DNA of 32,781 nucleotides from Anaeroplasmataceae bacterium (GCA_016294165.1 JAEDCM010000020.1:1-32781), one strand, 5' to 3'; counted from the stretch's first letter, positions 9,386 to 18,018 are shown. Notes: generated from the sequence alone by a model not told the origin. Numbers and translations: made by a program.

Positions 9386-10513
9386 TTATTTATTAATTTT
9401 ATTTTCTAAAGCAGTAATAAATAATTCATAATGTGCTTCGCACTTCAAGTAGTTATACAAAATCACCGCTTGTTTTTTACCATAGAATTTTGCTTTAATC
9501 TTAAAATAATATCCTTTTGTAATTTTATTCATTACTTTTCCAAATAATGTTTTACCTTTAGATGCACAAATATAATTACTAATGTTAGCAACAGCAAATT
9601 TTTTGTATTCTTCCTCAACAAATTCAGAACTCATTATCAACCTACTTCTTTCATAAAAATCTGAAAGAATCTTATTTTTTTCATCTATATCTGCCAATCT
9701 TACCAACTCAGCTTTTTTAACAATTGGAATATATTGAATATCATTGCTATCAACATCAACAGATAATAAAATTGAAGTTTTCCAGTATTCATTATCAGCT
9801 AAATCAAATATAAAATTCCCCTGACCGTATACTATTTTACCATTTAAATATTCTTCATTACATCCTATACAATGACTGTGTTGAGTAACAACCAAATCGG
9901 CTCCATTTTCAATCATTTTCCTACATCTTATTTGAAGCATAGGAGATGGGTATCTGTAAAACTCTTTTCCTCCATGATATAAAACAATTAAGTAATCACT
10001 TTCGTTTTTTAGCATTTTTATATCATCATATGTTTTATAGACATCAAATGGATTAGCTCCTATATTATTTTTAGAAACAATTGAGAATTCATTTTCAGCA
10101 CATGAATATATACAAATTCTTTTTTTTCCATCATAAATAAAATAAGGTTTATTTGCAGAAAATAAATCGCCAACACCAACATAGTTAATACTATTTTCAG
10201 TTAATACTTTCATCGTTGATTTTAAACCTGCTTCGTTTTGATCAAGGATATGATTATTTGCTAATGATAGCAAATCAACATTTAATTTTTTTATACCATT
10301 TACTGTTGATGTTTTAGCACTTAAATTCGGACCACATTTTACAATTGGATTCAACTTATCACATAATGGCGTTTCTAAATTAAAAATTCTAAAATCATGT
10401 TTTTTAAGAATATCTAACAAATCAAAGCCAACCAATTTCTCTATATCTGCATTTACAAACAATTCTTCATTACTTTTGGTTGGAACTAAATCAGCTCCTA
10501 TTAAAATTTTCAT
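9386..10513 (-). CDS. CapA/PgsA-like metallophosphatase-fold capsule protein
   Basis: A 375-residue protein of the bacterial capsule synthesis CapA family (PGA_cap), with a calcineurin-like metallophosphoesterase fold. Visible motifs are IGADLVP, FRIFNLETPL, VDLLSLANNHILDQNEAG with the metal-binding NNH, YLIVLYHGGKEFYRYPSP, VTQHSHCIG and YGQGNFIFD. Family members occur in poly-gamma-glutamate and other capsule loci. No N-terminal signal or membrane anchor is visible here, unlike Bacillus PgsA/CapA, so this version may be cytoplasmic. Its placement next to a TupA-like ATP-grasp gene supports an amide-type or peptide-like modification, but this is inference. GAGGTG precedes the ATG. Confidence 0.85.
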   Translation of the reverse strand: MKILIGADLVPTKSNEELFVNADIEKLVGFDLLDILKKHDFRIFNLETPLCDKLNPIVKCGPNLSAKTSTVNGIKKLNVDLLSLANNHILDQNEAGLKSTMKVLTENSINYVGVGDLFSANKPYFIYDGKKRICIYSCAENEFSIVSKNNIGANPFDVYKTYDDIKMLKNESDYLIVLYHGGKEFYRYPSPMLQIRCRKMIENGADLVVTQHSHCIGCNEEYLNGKIVYGQGNFIFDLADNEYWKTSILLSVDVDSNDIQYIPIVKKAELVRLADIDEKNKILSDFYERSRLIMSSEFVEEEYKKFAVANISNYICASKGKTLFGKVMNKITKGYYFKIKAKFYGKKQAVILYNYLKCEAHYELFITALENKINK

Positions 10514-10528
10514 TTATATTCACCTCAA

Positions 10529-11761
10529 CTATTTCTTTGAATTTACCATAAAAATTTTCGTTTTACAAAAAATAAATAGCCAAAAAACATACTGTATCCA
10601 TATTGACAAATTACTAAAATATTGATCGTTAAAAAATTGCATAAACAGTGGATAAAACATTAACGCATAAAGTACAACGATAAACGTACTAGGTTTGGTC
10701 CTTGTTTTCTTAGAAATAAAACCATAAATTATCCCAAGTAAACCTTGTATTGCCAAAGCATATATTACACCAAAATCATTAGCATACCATTTATAAAATG
10801 TATATACATTTCCTATATTACCATGTATATTCTCGACATATTCCTCAACCATCGAAACAACCTTAACATCGAATCCAATACCACTAAGAAGCGCATTAAT
10901 GAATCTAAAAGAATAAGCTCCATATGCAAACTCATGACTGCTTGCAGCCCAATTACAAAAAGAAACAATACCACCGCATAAATAGTTTTCAAAAGATAAT
11001 AATGGACTTTTATCAGCATTAATAGTGTAAGGATCTTTCATACTTCCATAAACGAAAAATACGATAAGCAAAGAAACTAAAGTAACTATTACAGCAATTA
11101 TCTTTTTCATTTTTGAATCATTATTTAATAATAAATATATAATGCATAATGGCACAAATAAAGCGAATATTCCTCCACGACCTTGTCCAATAAAGTTTAT
11201 AATAAATGTTATTATTATTTGAAACAAAAACCATATATTATCCAATTTGTTTTTATATCTTAAATAGTTAACAAACATTACACATGTTAAAACTCTTGTT
11301 GCAGTACGTAAATATGGAATAAAAAATGGTTCAAGATAATCACCTTGTGATACTCCCCATTTATAAGTATACCAAAAATTATATTTAAAATTGGCGTTTA
11401 CATATTTTGTTACATCAAGTATCCAATATATAACCAATAAAAATTCAATAATAATAAAAATATGTAACAAAAATGTCGTTTTCTTTCCAACAACTTTCTC
11501 TTTTTCAATAATTTTTTTATCATTGTCAACAAGCAAATACATTATCGAAAATAAAAAACATCCAAATGGAAAAATCAGAGCATATCCATTAAATGAATAA
11601 GAATTATGTTCTAACAACTCAACAAAGGATAATACAGATATAGGAATAAGCCATATTATTGAAAGAAAAACAGGAGGTTTTAAAATACTCTTATGTATCT
11701 TAAAAGTAAATAAAACCACCAAGATTTGAATCAACAATACTATTAAATTCACATAAATCAC
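10529..11761 (-). CDS. wzy: Wzy-like oligosaccharide repeat-unit polymerase
   Basis: A 410-residue integral membrane protein with about ten to twelve hydrophobic segments, including a long hydrophilic loop in the second half (around SMKDPYTINADKSPLLSFEN). This is the layout of O-antigen or capsule polymerases, which are poorly conserved in sequence. It is the only candidate for Wzy in the locus and pairs with the Wzx flippase and the Wzz-like protein. The start is a GTG overlapping the TGA of the upstream glycosyltransferase (GTGA). AAGGA lies very close to it, so a GTG three codons later could be the true start. Confidence 0.75.
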   Translation of the reverse strand: MIYVNLIVLLIQILVVLFTFKIHKSILKPPVFLSIIWLIPISVLSFVELLEHNSYSFNGYALIFPFGCFLFSIMYLLVDNDKKIIEKEKVVGKKTTFLLHIFIIIEFLLVIYWILDVTKYVNANFKYNFWYTYKWGVSQGDYLEPFFIPYLRTATRVLTCVMFVNYLRYKNKLDNIWFLFQIIITFIINFIGQGRGGIFALFVPLCIIYLLLNNDSKMKKIIAVIVTLVSLLIVFFVYGSMKDPYTINADKSPLLSFENYLCGGIVSFCNWAASSHEFAYGAYSFRFINALLSGIGFDVKVVSMVEEYVENIHGNIGNVYTFYKWYANDFGVIYALAIQGLLGIIYGFISKKTRTKPSTFIVVLYALMFYPLFMQFFNDQYFSNLSIWIQYVFWLFIFCKTKIFMVNSKK

Positions 11762-12579
11762 ATCCTTTTTGAGTCTTTTTTACCCTTTTTCATCATTTTG
11801 ATTTTTGCAATTTTACGATTTTCAAATAATAAAATTTTAAAAAACAATTTTTTAATTTTCTTTTTCAAAAATTTTTTTGATTTTATATCATATTTCCATT
11901 TGTTAATTAAATAATAAGAATTGCGCACATAATAATATCTTCTAATAGGACTATGATTTGTAATCTCAATTCTTTTACCAAAAAGTTTTTTGATAGACAA
12001 ATCTCCTAATCTATGAAATAAAACTGCATTATAAACTCTAATTATTTTTAAACCATTATTTCTTACTTGAAGAGAAAAATCATAATCAACCATATCAATA
12101 AACATTTTATCGTCAAATTTACACATTTTCGTATTTATAACATTAATTAATGACCCAGAAGTAATGCACCATTCCATTTCAGAAGTTTGTAAATTCCTAT
12201 TCATATCACTAGTATAATTATTTTTATCTAGAGTAATTGGGCATAGAATCCCTATTTTATCCATATCAGAATACAGCATCATATTTGATACCATGTTATT
12301 ATCACATATAGAATCTTGATCTAATGTCAAAACCCATTCATAATCTCTTTTTTTTGCAAATTCTACTATTTGATTTAGTGCTGAAGCTATTCCCATATTT
12401 GATTCATTCTTAATAATAATAATCTTATTGTCATTTTTGTAATATTTCTCGATAATATCTATATTACTTGAACAATTATCTATTAACAAAACTTTATCAG
12501 TTTGATTTTTAGCAGATGAAATATTATTAATTAATCGTTCAATATCTGGGTTATATAAGACTATTCCACATAAAACCAT
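11758..12579 (-). CDS. GT2 glycosyltransferase, rhamnosyltransferase-like
   Basis: A 273-residue family 2 glycosyltransferase. The N-terminus GIVLYNPDIERLINNI and VLLIDNCSS form the nucleotide-binding part; NESNMGIASALNQ and the catalytic LTLDQDS motif follow. This pattern is typical of RfbN/RgpB-type rhamnosyltransferases, in agreement with the complete dTDP-rhamnose pathway downstream. The C-terminus is very basic (repeated KK and KM), probably a membrane-surface contact. AAGGAG lies seven bases before the ATG. The gene overlaps wzy by four bases and lies just downstream of a broken GT2 gene. The rhamnose donor is inferred, not shown. Confidence 0.85.
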   Translation of the reverse strand: MVLCGIVLYNPDIERLINNISSAKNQTDKVLLIDNCSSNIDIIEKYYKNDNKIIIIKNESNMGIASALNQIVEFAKKRDYEWVLTLDQDSICDNNMVSNMMLYSDMDKIGILCPITLDKNNYTSDMNRNLQTSEMEWCITSGSLINVINTKMCKFDDKMFIDMVDYDFSLQVRNNGLKIIRVYNAVLFHRLGDLSIKKLFGKRIEITNHSPIRRYYYVRNSYYLINKWKYDIKSKKFLKKKIKKLFFKILLFENRKIAKIKMMKKGKKDSKRM

Positions 12580-12594
12580 AATATTACTCCTTTT

Positions 12595-13248
12595 TTAAAA
12601 CTTACCAATTAAAACAAAAAACTTAATTCTAATATTAAGTAATATATTTCCACTATTCAAAAAACGTCCAAATACAAGTCTAAGACGATAAAAACTCTTT
12701 TTATAATTAGAAACTATAGTAATTTTTTTTAAATTCTTTTTAGATAAATCATTTTTATAATTATCTAAAATCCCCTTAGATAAATATAATTTATCGTTTT
12801 TTGCTTTATTCATTTGTTTAAATTCAGATTTTATCCTTTTATTTATTCCTTGCCCAACGTATGTAGTAGCATTAGAATGACGTCGATAAAGTATATATGA
12901 ATTACTATCTCTACAAATCTTCCCATCTAACGCTAAGCAAAACAAATAAATCCATTCATGTGAAATATAGTAATTATAATTTCCAAAATTAACTCTATTT
13001 GCATAGTCTAATAATATTTTATTAAAAACCATAGTACAACCTACAATTCGCTGACGAGTATATACACTTCCCAAAGAAATTTTGATTTTATCAAAATTTT
13101 TATATAATTAAAATATATCATTATTGCTGCCATCATCTCTTATAATAAGTTCAACATTAACATCCTTTTGATTCATTATACTATCCACTTGTTCTTCAAT
13201 ATATTTTTCACCATTATATGCACTCATAAATACAGTTACATTTTCCAA
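12595..13248 (-). pseudogene. Broken GT2 glycosyltransferase (internal deletion and stop)
   Basis: Two halves of one GT2 glycosyltransferase lie in the same frame. The first starts at a TTG at 13248 and gives MENVTVFMSAYNGEKYIEEQ, then NVELIIRDDGSNNDIF, and stops at TAA near 13109-13111. After the stop the frame continues as LYKNFDKIKISLGSVYTRQR and then RIVGCTMVFN, SHEWIY and the YRRHSNAT segment of the C-terminal half. The central 80-90 residues of this family, including the catalytic DQDDVW-type motif, are missing. The product cannot be an active transferase. A 9-bp inverted repeat lies at the junction. The remaining C-terminal frame (12595-13074) has no convincing ribosome site, so I treat the whole as one pseudogene. 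Confidence 0.82.
13077..13099. repeat. Inverted repeat at the GT2 deletion junction
   Basis: Perfect 9-bp arms AAATTTTGA (13077-13085) and TCAAAATTT (13091-13099) are separated by five bases. The repeat sits between the in-frame stop and the surviving C-terminal half of the broken GT2 gene, where the missing codons should be. It may be a deletion scar or a weak hairpin in the transcript. Confidence 0.6.
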
Positions 13249-13250
13249 GA

Positions 13251-14351
13251 TTACGCCATCTTCTTCAAAAAGAATAAATACTTTTCAACAACAATATTTC
13301 TATCAAACATAGACTCCATTTTTTCTCTTGCTTTTTGCCCCATTTTTTCTTTAGATTCAAAATCAAGTTTCATAAAATCACTTATTTTATTTAATAAATC
13401 ATATTTATTTTGTTTTTCAACTAGAAAACCAGTTATTCCATCATCCACAGTTTCCTTACATCCTACATGATTTGTTGTAATAACAGCTCTCCCTGTTGCT
13501 GCTGCTTCTAATAAAACATTCGAAACACCTTCCGGATGAAACGAAGGTAACACAATACAATGACACATTTTGTCATAATCTATAACATTATCAACAAGAC
13601 CATGATAAATAATTACTCCTTCATTATTAAGTTTTTCAACTTCATCTTTATAATCTTCTTCACAGTAACCACAAATATGAAATTCAACATTTTGGTATTT
13701 TTTCTTTACTTCCTTAGCTGCATATAAATATTCTTCAATACCCTTTGCTTTCATTAACCTACCAATAAATGCAAATTTAACAATATCATCATTTGGCATT
13801 TCACAATATTGATATTTTGTAAGATTAACACCTGAACCTGGTAATAACTCATATTGTCCTTTTAGCAATTTGTTATCTTTGAAAAACTGAAGATCACTTT
13901 CATTTTGGAAGAAAACACACTTAGCTTTTTTAATAGCTTTTTTATACAGCAACTTTGTAATAATTTGAACAAGTCCTTTTTCATACAATCCTTTTCCAAG
14001 TCCCGTAATATTTGGTAAAAACGGAACATTATATTTTGCGCATGCCATACCACCATAAACATTACATTTTACCGTATACGATAAAACATAATCAGGCTTA
14101 ATTTCCTTAATCATTCTTTTATAAGCTTTTAAAATTTTCAAATCTTTGAAAGGATTCTTTCCTCTTCTATCAATTTCAGTTTCAATAAAATGACATCCAT
14201 ACTCTTTTGATATTTGTTCTCCTTCACCAAAAGGTCCATTTGGAAAAGAAACATACACTTCATGGCCAAGTTCTATCAACTTTTGGATTAATTCTCCACG
14301 AAAACCAAAAATCACTAATTTACTATTTCCAAGCATTAGAATTTTACTCAT
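13251..14351 (-). CDS. GT4 glycosyltransferase (PglA-like)
   Basis: A 366-residue GT-B family 4 glycosyltransferase. The N-terminal half has MSKILMLGNSK, GFRGELIQKLIELGHEVYV and PDYVLSYTVKCNVYGGMACA. The C-terminal half has FIGRLMKAKGIEEY and the donor-site LPSFHPEGVSNVLLEAAATG with the EX7E glutamates. The segment FLPNITGLGKG matches the PglA/galacturonosyltransferase-like group as I know it. These often add the second sugar to the undecaprenyl-linked primer. Its position directly after the initiating sugar transferase agrees with that. If the downstream kinase and nucleotidyltransferase make UDP-galacturonate, this enzyme is a candidate user. The start ATG is eight bases past the previous stop. 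Confidence 0.85.
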   Translation of the reverse strand: MSKILMLGNSKLVIFGFRGELIQKLIELGHEVYVSFPNGPFGEGEQISKEYGCHFIETEIDRRGKNPFKDLKILKAYKRMIKEIKPDYVLSYTVKCNVYGGMACAKYNVPFLPNITGLGKGLYEKGLVQIITKLLYKKAIKKAKCVFFQNESDLQFFKDNKLLKGQYELLPGSGVNLTKYQYCEMPNDDIVKFAFIGRLMKAKGIEEYLYAAKEVKKKYQNVEFHICGYCEEDYKDEVEKLNNEGVIIYHGLVDNVIDYDKMCHCIVLPSFHPEGVSNVLLEAAATGRAVITTNHVGCKETVDDGITGFLVEKQNKYDLLNKISDFMKLDFESKEKMGQKAREKMESMFDRNIVVEKYLFFLKKMA

Positions 14352-14359
14352 AAAATCAA

Positions 14360-15031
14360 CTACTCTCCAGAGCGATCAAAAACAACCATAAATGCGCCCT
14401 TAACTAATATTTTAAAATCTAACCATAATGATCTTTTTTCAATATATTCAAGATCTAAATCAATCCATTCATCAAATGATATGTTATGACGATTTTTTTG
14501 AATTTGCCATAAACATAATAGACCACCCTTTACAAGCAATCTTTCTTTTTGACGTTCATCATATTGCTCAACTTCACTAGGAATTGGTGATCTTGGTCCA
14601 ATAACTGATAAGGACCCAACAAAGATATCCCAGATTTGTGGAAGTTCATCTAAGCTTGTCTTTCTTAAAAATTTACCAATTTTAGTGATTCTTGGGTCAT
14701 CCTTCATTTTAAATGCAGGTCCATCAGCTTCATTTAATCCTTGTTCAATCAATTGTTGTTTCATATTCTCAGCATTTGGAACCATTGAGCGAATTTTATG
14801 AAATTTAATCAATTTCCCATTTTTGCCAACTCTTATAGATGTGTATATTGGATTATGTCCATCTTCACAAAATTTGATTAACATGATTAATAAAATAAAC
14901 CATCCGAATACTATCAAAAATAATCCTGATGATAATATATCAAAAAACCTTTTTAAAAAAGAATAAATAGGCTTTTTTTTATATTTAATAGTAACTGTAT
15001 TTAATTCACAATTTTCTAAATACATTGCCAT
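14360..15031 (-). CDS. Undecaprenyl-phosphate sugar phosphotransferase (initiating)
   Basis: A 223-residue bacterial sugar transferase that starts repeat-unit synthesis by moving a sugar 1-phosphate from a UDP-sugar to undecaprenyl phosphate. It has one membrane segment (about residues 32-52). The catalytic domain follows, with KFHKIRSMVPNAENM, DPRITKIGKFLRKTSLDELP and VGSLSVIGPRSP, all diagnostic of the family. The short form without the long multi-pass N-terminus resembles PglC and the C-terminal half of CpsE. AGGAGAG lies seven bases before the ATG at 15031. It is the first gene after the promoter at 15143-15171 and opens the assembly operon. Confidence 0.93.
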   Translation of the reverse strand: MAMYLENCELNTVTIKYKKKPIYSFLKRFFDILSSGLFLIVFGWFILLIMLIKFCEDGHNPIYTSIRVGKNGKLIKFHKIRSMVPNAENMKQQLIEQGLNEADGPAFKMKDDPRITKIGKFLRKTSLDELPQIWDIFVGSLSVIGPRSPIPSEVEQYDERQKERLLVKGGLLCLWQIQKNRHNISFDEWIDLDLEYIEKRSLWLDFKILVKGAFMVVFDRSGE

Positions 15032-15142
15032 AAAAAACTCTCCTAACTATACTACAACGAATAATTTTAAATAAAATTAATAATACTCTTAAAGCTTGTC
15101 CATCATATTTAAAATATAAAATATTTAAATATGCACTAATTT

Positions 15143-15171
15143 ATTATATCAAAAATCATGACAATTTTCAA
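15143..15171 (-). promoter_or_regulatory. Promoter of the capsule assembly operon
   Basis: Reading leftward: TTGAAA (plus 15166-15171), 17 bases, then TATAAT (plus 15143-15148) preceded by TGA, giving an extended -10. It lies between the terminator of cpsB and the initiating transferase, leaving a leader of about 105 bases. No attenuator hairpin with a T-tract was seen in that leader. Confidence 0.8.
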
Positions 15172-15243
15172 CAAAATTCCTTGGTTTTCATAATATTTTA
15201 CCAAAATATTACTATAAATGAATTTATTAAATTTTTAATAACA

Positions 15244-15278
15244 ATAAAACAAAGCAATCTATTAAAAGACTGCTTTGT
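15244..15278 (-). terminator. Terminator after cpsB
   Basis: On the minus strand the arms ACAAAGCA and TGCTTTGT (plus 15271-15278 and 15249-15256) form an 8-bp stem, followed by TTTATT. It starts 15 bases beyond the cpsB stop and separates the wzc-cpsB unit from the assembly operon. Confidence 0.85.
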
Positions 15279-15293
15279 CTTAAAAACAAACAT

Positions 15294-15962
15294 TTATTTT
15301 TTTATAAATTCAGGCTCTTCATCAAAAAGCTTATGATATAAATGCTTATATTTCTTTAACACATATTTTTTACAATAAGAAAAATCAACTGATCTTTCTA
15401 CATCATCATGACAATCAGATGCAATAAAATCCACCAAATCATTTTTTAACAAAAATTTGATTTTTTTCTTATACGTTTTTCTTTCAAAATTTTTGGCGTT
15501 GATTTGAATCAAGCCACCATTTTTTTTGATGGAAAATAAGTCTGATTCTTTAAGGTAAGTATATCTTTCAATATGGGCAACTATTGGCTTATATCCGATA
15601 ATTGACAAATCATATACGATATCGGAAATTGGCATTTCAAATTTAGTTGAAAACTCAATTAAAACATATTTTGAATTATTTAGAGTTAATAATTTCCCAT
15701 TGATCAAATCTTTTTTTAAACCATCATAATAAAGTATTTCACTACCAAGATATAAATTAACTAAATCGACCCTTGATTTTAAATCATCAAAAGACTGTTT
15801 TATCACTTCAATATTACTTAAATTTGATGAATTTAAATGAGGTGTACAAATGATATTTGTTACGCCATTTTCAATTTCTTGAGTAATAAGCTTAAGTGAT
15901 ACATCTAGTGATTTTGATCCATCATCAACATTAGAAATAATATGAGTATGGATATCAGTCAT
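15294..15962 (-). CDS. cpsB: CpsB/YwqE-type PHP tyrosine phosphatase
   Basis: A 222-residue manganese-dependent PHP-fold phosphatase that dephosphorylates the partner tyrosine kinase and so tunes polymer export and length. All metal motifs are present: TDIHTHI at the N-terminus, NVDDGSKS, CTPHLN, VAHIERY and FIASDCHD near the C-terminus. The length is slightly below the usual 240-255 residues. The ATG at 15962 is preferred over the TTG directly before it. It begins three bases after the wzc stop, so the two are co-transcribed and probably coupled. A terminator follows. Confidence 0.9.
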   Translation of the reverse strand: MTDIHTHIISNVDDGSKSLDVSLKLITQEIENGVTNIICTPHLNSSNLSNIEVIKQSFDDLKSRVDLVNLYLGSEILYYDGLKKDLINGKLLTLNNSKYVLIEFSTKFEMPISDIVYDLSIIGYKPIVAHIERYTYLKESDLFSIKKNGGLIQINAKNFERKTYKKKIKFLLKNDLVDFIASDCHDDVERSVDFSYCKKYVLKKYKHLYHKLFDEEPEFIKK

Positions 15963-15965
15963 CAA

Positions 15966-17312
15966 TTATTTACCATTTTCTTTACTATAATAATAGTAAT
16001 CAGACTTATAATTTGAAGGATATTTAGTTAAATTTACTCCGATAACTTTGGCATTAGCAAATTTTAATGTTTTAATTGCTTCTTTAACATCGTTTTTCTT
16101 CGTTTGATTCATCGCAACATTATAAATTACACCATCACATAATTTAGAAATAGTTTGAGCCTCAGAACAAATTAACACTGGAGGAGTATCAACTAACACA
16201 TAATCATACTCTTCTTTAAGCTCCTTAATTAATGTAGATAAAGCTTTTGAATCAATAATCACGGCTGGATTAATAATTTTCTTTCCAGCAGTAATTACAT
16301 CCACACCACTATCCGTTTTCTTAATTAGTTCTTCTTTACTAATAGAACCTTCAATATATTCAACCAATCCTGCTTCTTTTGAAACCTTAAAGAATTTATG
16401 AATTACTGGTTTTCTTGTATCCAAATCTATAATCGCAACTCTTTTACCATTATTAACCATACAAGTAGCTAAATTAGCTAAGGTAGTTGATTTTAACTCA
16501 TCAGATACTGTTGATGTAATCATAACTACTTTATATGGATTTTCTAAATTTGAATATTTGATATTGTTTAATAATCTATTATATGCCTCATAATTAGAAA
16601 TGTTTGCCTCAACTAAACTATAAGAATTATTATTTTTAAACTCTTTATTATCATCGAAAACACTGATAATTTCTTCATCAAGTAAGTTTTCAACATCTTT
16701 TTTAGTTTTAAATTTACTAGACATAAATTCTTTTACAAACACAACAACACAGCTTAAAATACCACCTAACATAAATGAAACAATAATGTATAATTTCTTG
16801 TTTGGTGATGTATATGCACCATCCTTAGCTGGCGTTGTTTGACTAATTGCTCCATTAATGAACTTATAATTTTCACTATTAGAAACTTCTATTAAAGCAT
16901 CAGTAATAGCATTTGCATATTCTTTGGTCTTTGTATTATCTGTACTAGTAACGCTTATATTAACTAATAATGATTTTTCTGAATAACTAACAGAAACCAT
17001 GCCTCTAAGGGTTCCAGTTGAAACATCACATGCATCTGCAGCCTTATCTAATACAATATCTTGCTTAACAAGCTCCCCAACAGTAGAAACAATTCTAAGT
17101 GAATTAACATAATCATAATTATCACCATAGCTTGTATTAACATTTATCGCCACAACAACTGTTGAAGTTGAAGTGTATTTTTCCTTTACAACACCAAAGG
17201 TAAAAGCAATACCAATAATTGTTGTAACTAATGTGATTATTCCCACTAAGATGACATTTTTCCATACCGCATTCACTAAATCACCTAAAGTAATTCCATC
17301 CTTTTCTTCCAT
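15966..17312 (-). CDS. Wzz/CpsC chain-length domain fused to a BY-kinase-like domain
   Basis: A 448-residue fusion of the two proteins that are usually separate in Firmicutes (CpsC and CpsD). The N-terminal Wzz part has membrane segments near 17-38 and 175-195, with an extracellular region between. The C-terminal ATPase part has Walker A' VAIIDLDTRKP, Walker B YVLVDTPPV and a tyrosine-rich tail ending YKSDYYYYSKENGK, the expected autophosphorylation cluster. The Walker A loop is odd: S270-D-E-L-K274-S-T-T instead of the usual PGEGKST, so both glycines are replaced while the lysine and the Ser/Thr remain. Kinase activity is therefore uncertain. AAAGGAGAG precedes the ATG. The CpsB phosphatase follows directly, which supports a working phosphorylation cycle. 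Confidence 0.88.
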   Translation of the reverse strand: MEEKDGITLGDLVNAVWKNVILVGIITLVTTIIGIAFTFGVVKEKYTSTSTVVVAINVNTSYGDNYDYVNSLRIVSTVGELVKQDIVLDKAADACDVSTGTLRGMVSVSYSEKSLLVNISVTSTDNTKTKEYANAITDALIEVSNSENYKFINGAISQTTPAKDGAYTSPNKKLYIIVSFMLGGILSCVVVFVKEFMSSKFKTKKDVENLLDEEIISVFDDNKEFKNNNSYSLVEANISNYEAYNRLLNNIKYSNLENPYKVVMITSTVSDELKSTTLANLATCMVNNGKRVAIIDLDTRKPVIHKFFKVSKEAGLVEYIEGSISKEELIKKTDSGVDVITAGKKIINPAVIIDSKALSTLIKELKEEYDYVLVDTPPVLICSEAQTISKLCDGVIYNVAMNQTKKNDVKEAIKTLKFANAKVIGVNLTKYPSNYKSDYYYYSKENGK

Positions 17313-17427
17313 AAAAGCAGCTCTCCTTTACACATAATAATATACTATATTAAAATAACATAAAATATATAATTTTTCAACAAATTATACGATTTTTTTT
17401 CATTAAGTAACATAAAAGCATTTTCAT

Positions 17428-17464
17428 AAAAAAAATGATTATAATGTTTTAGTACATTATAACC
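17428..17464 (-). terminator. Terminator after the SpoIIIAH-like gene
   Basis: On the minus strand TTATAATGT (plus 17454-17462) pairs with ACATTATAA (plus 17439-17447) across a 6-nt loop. The stem can be extended by two pairs (one G-T). A run of eight T follows at plus 17428-17435. It separates this gene from the Wzz-kinase gene. The stem is AT-rich, so efficiency may be modest. Confidence 0.7.
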
Positions 17465-17476
17465 AAAAAATTTCTC

Positions 17477-17959
17477 TTAAGTTTGCTCAATATATTCAAC
17501 ACTTAAATACATATCACTAAATAAATCACTTAAAGATTCATCTAATAAAGCATAAATTACAACATAACTATTTTTAGACATCTTTTCATCATAAACCTTG
17601 ACTGTAATATCGGGAATTTGGTAATCATTATTAACACTGATGCAAATCAAACAGTCAGTATATCCATAATCACGTAAATCCTCTTCCAAGGCTATTTCTC
17701 GCTCGGTAAGTCCACTAATAATTTCATATTTTTTGATATCTGTGTCACTATTTTCTAATGATGCAATTGAGGCCTCTAATTCCTCTAATTCTAAGCTTCT
17801 AGAAACAACAATATTGCTTCTCTCATCAATAAATGGTTGATACCTCGTACCTGACTCATATTCCTTAGGAGTGACATCCTCTGGTAAATTAATATAATAG
17901 ACTGTAAGCATCGCTACAATCGCAAACAAAAACAAAGACAATTTATTTCTCTTAATCAT
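17477..17959 (-). CDS. SpoIIIAH-like membrane-anchored protein
   Basis: A 160-residue protein with one N-terminal membrane segment (about residues 7-24, KLSLFLFAIVAMLTVYYI) and a soluble extracytoplasmic domain. The layout matches SpoIIIAH: a charged RSLELEELEASI helix, GLTEREIALEEDLRDYGY, a short beta region (ITVKVYDEKMSK), then a final helix and VEY strand. In Bacillus, SpoIIIAH binds SpoIIQ across the forespore membranes and is the last gene of the spoIIIA operon. Here it stands alone between capsule and HAD genes with no other spoIIIA gene in the window. The start is the ATG at 17959 with GAGGTG seven bases upstream. The assignment rests on pattern, so I give moderate confidence; the alternative is a generic anchored protein. 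Confidence 0.6.
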   Translation of the reverse strand: MIKRNKLSLFLFAIVAMLTVYYINLPEDVTPKEYESGTRYQPFIDERSNIVVSRSLELEELEASIASLENSDTDIKKYEIISGLTEREIALEEDLRDYGYTDCLICISVNNDYQIPDITVKVYDEKMSKNSYVVIYALLDESLSDLFSDMYLSVEYIEQT

Positions 17960-18018
17960 AAAAAAACACCTCACAAAATTCTTTAGTAAATTTTATGAGC
18001 GCTCTTTATTTATTATAC

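Noticed and set aside
12595..13074. Independent small gene of 159 codons
   Set aside because: It starts with TTG without a ribosome site and matches only the C-terminal half of a GT2 enzyme whose N-terminal half lies in the same frame upstream.
13168..13470. Plus-strand frame of 100 codons
   Set aside because: It is the antisense shadow of the GT4 and broken GT2 genes, with low-complexity Phe/Ile/Ser content and no ribosome site.
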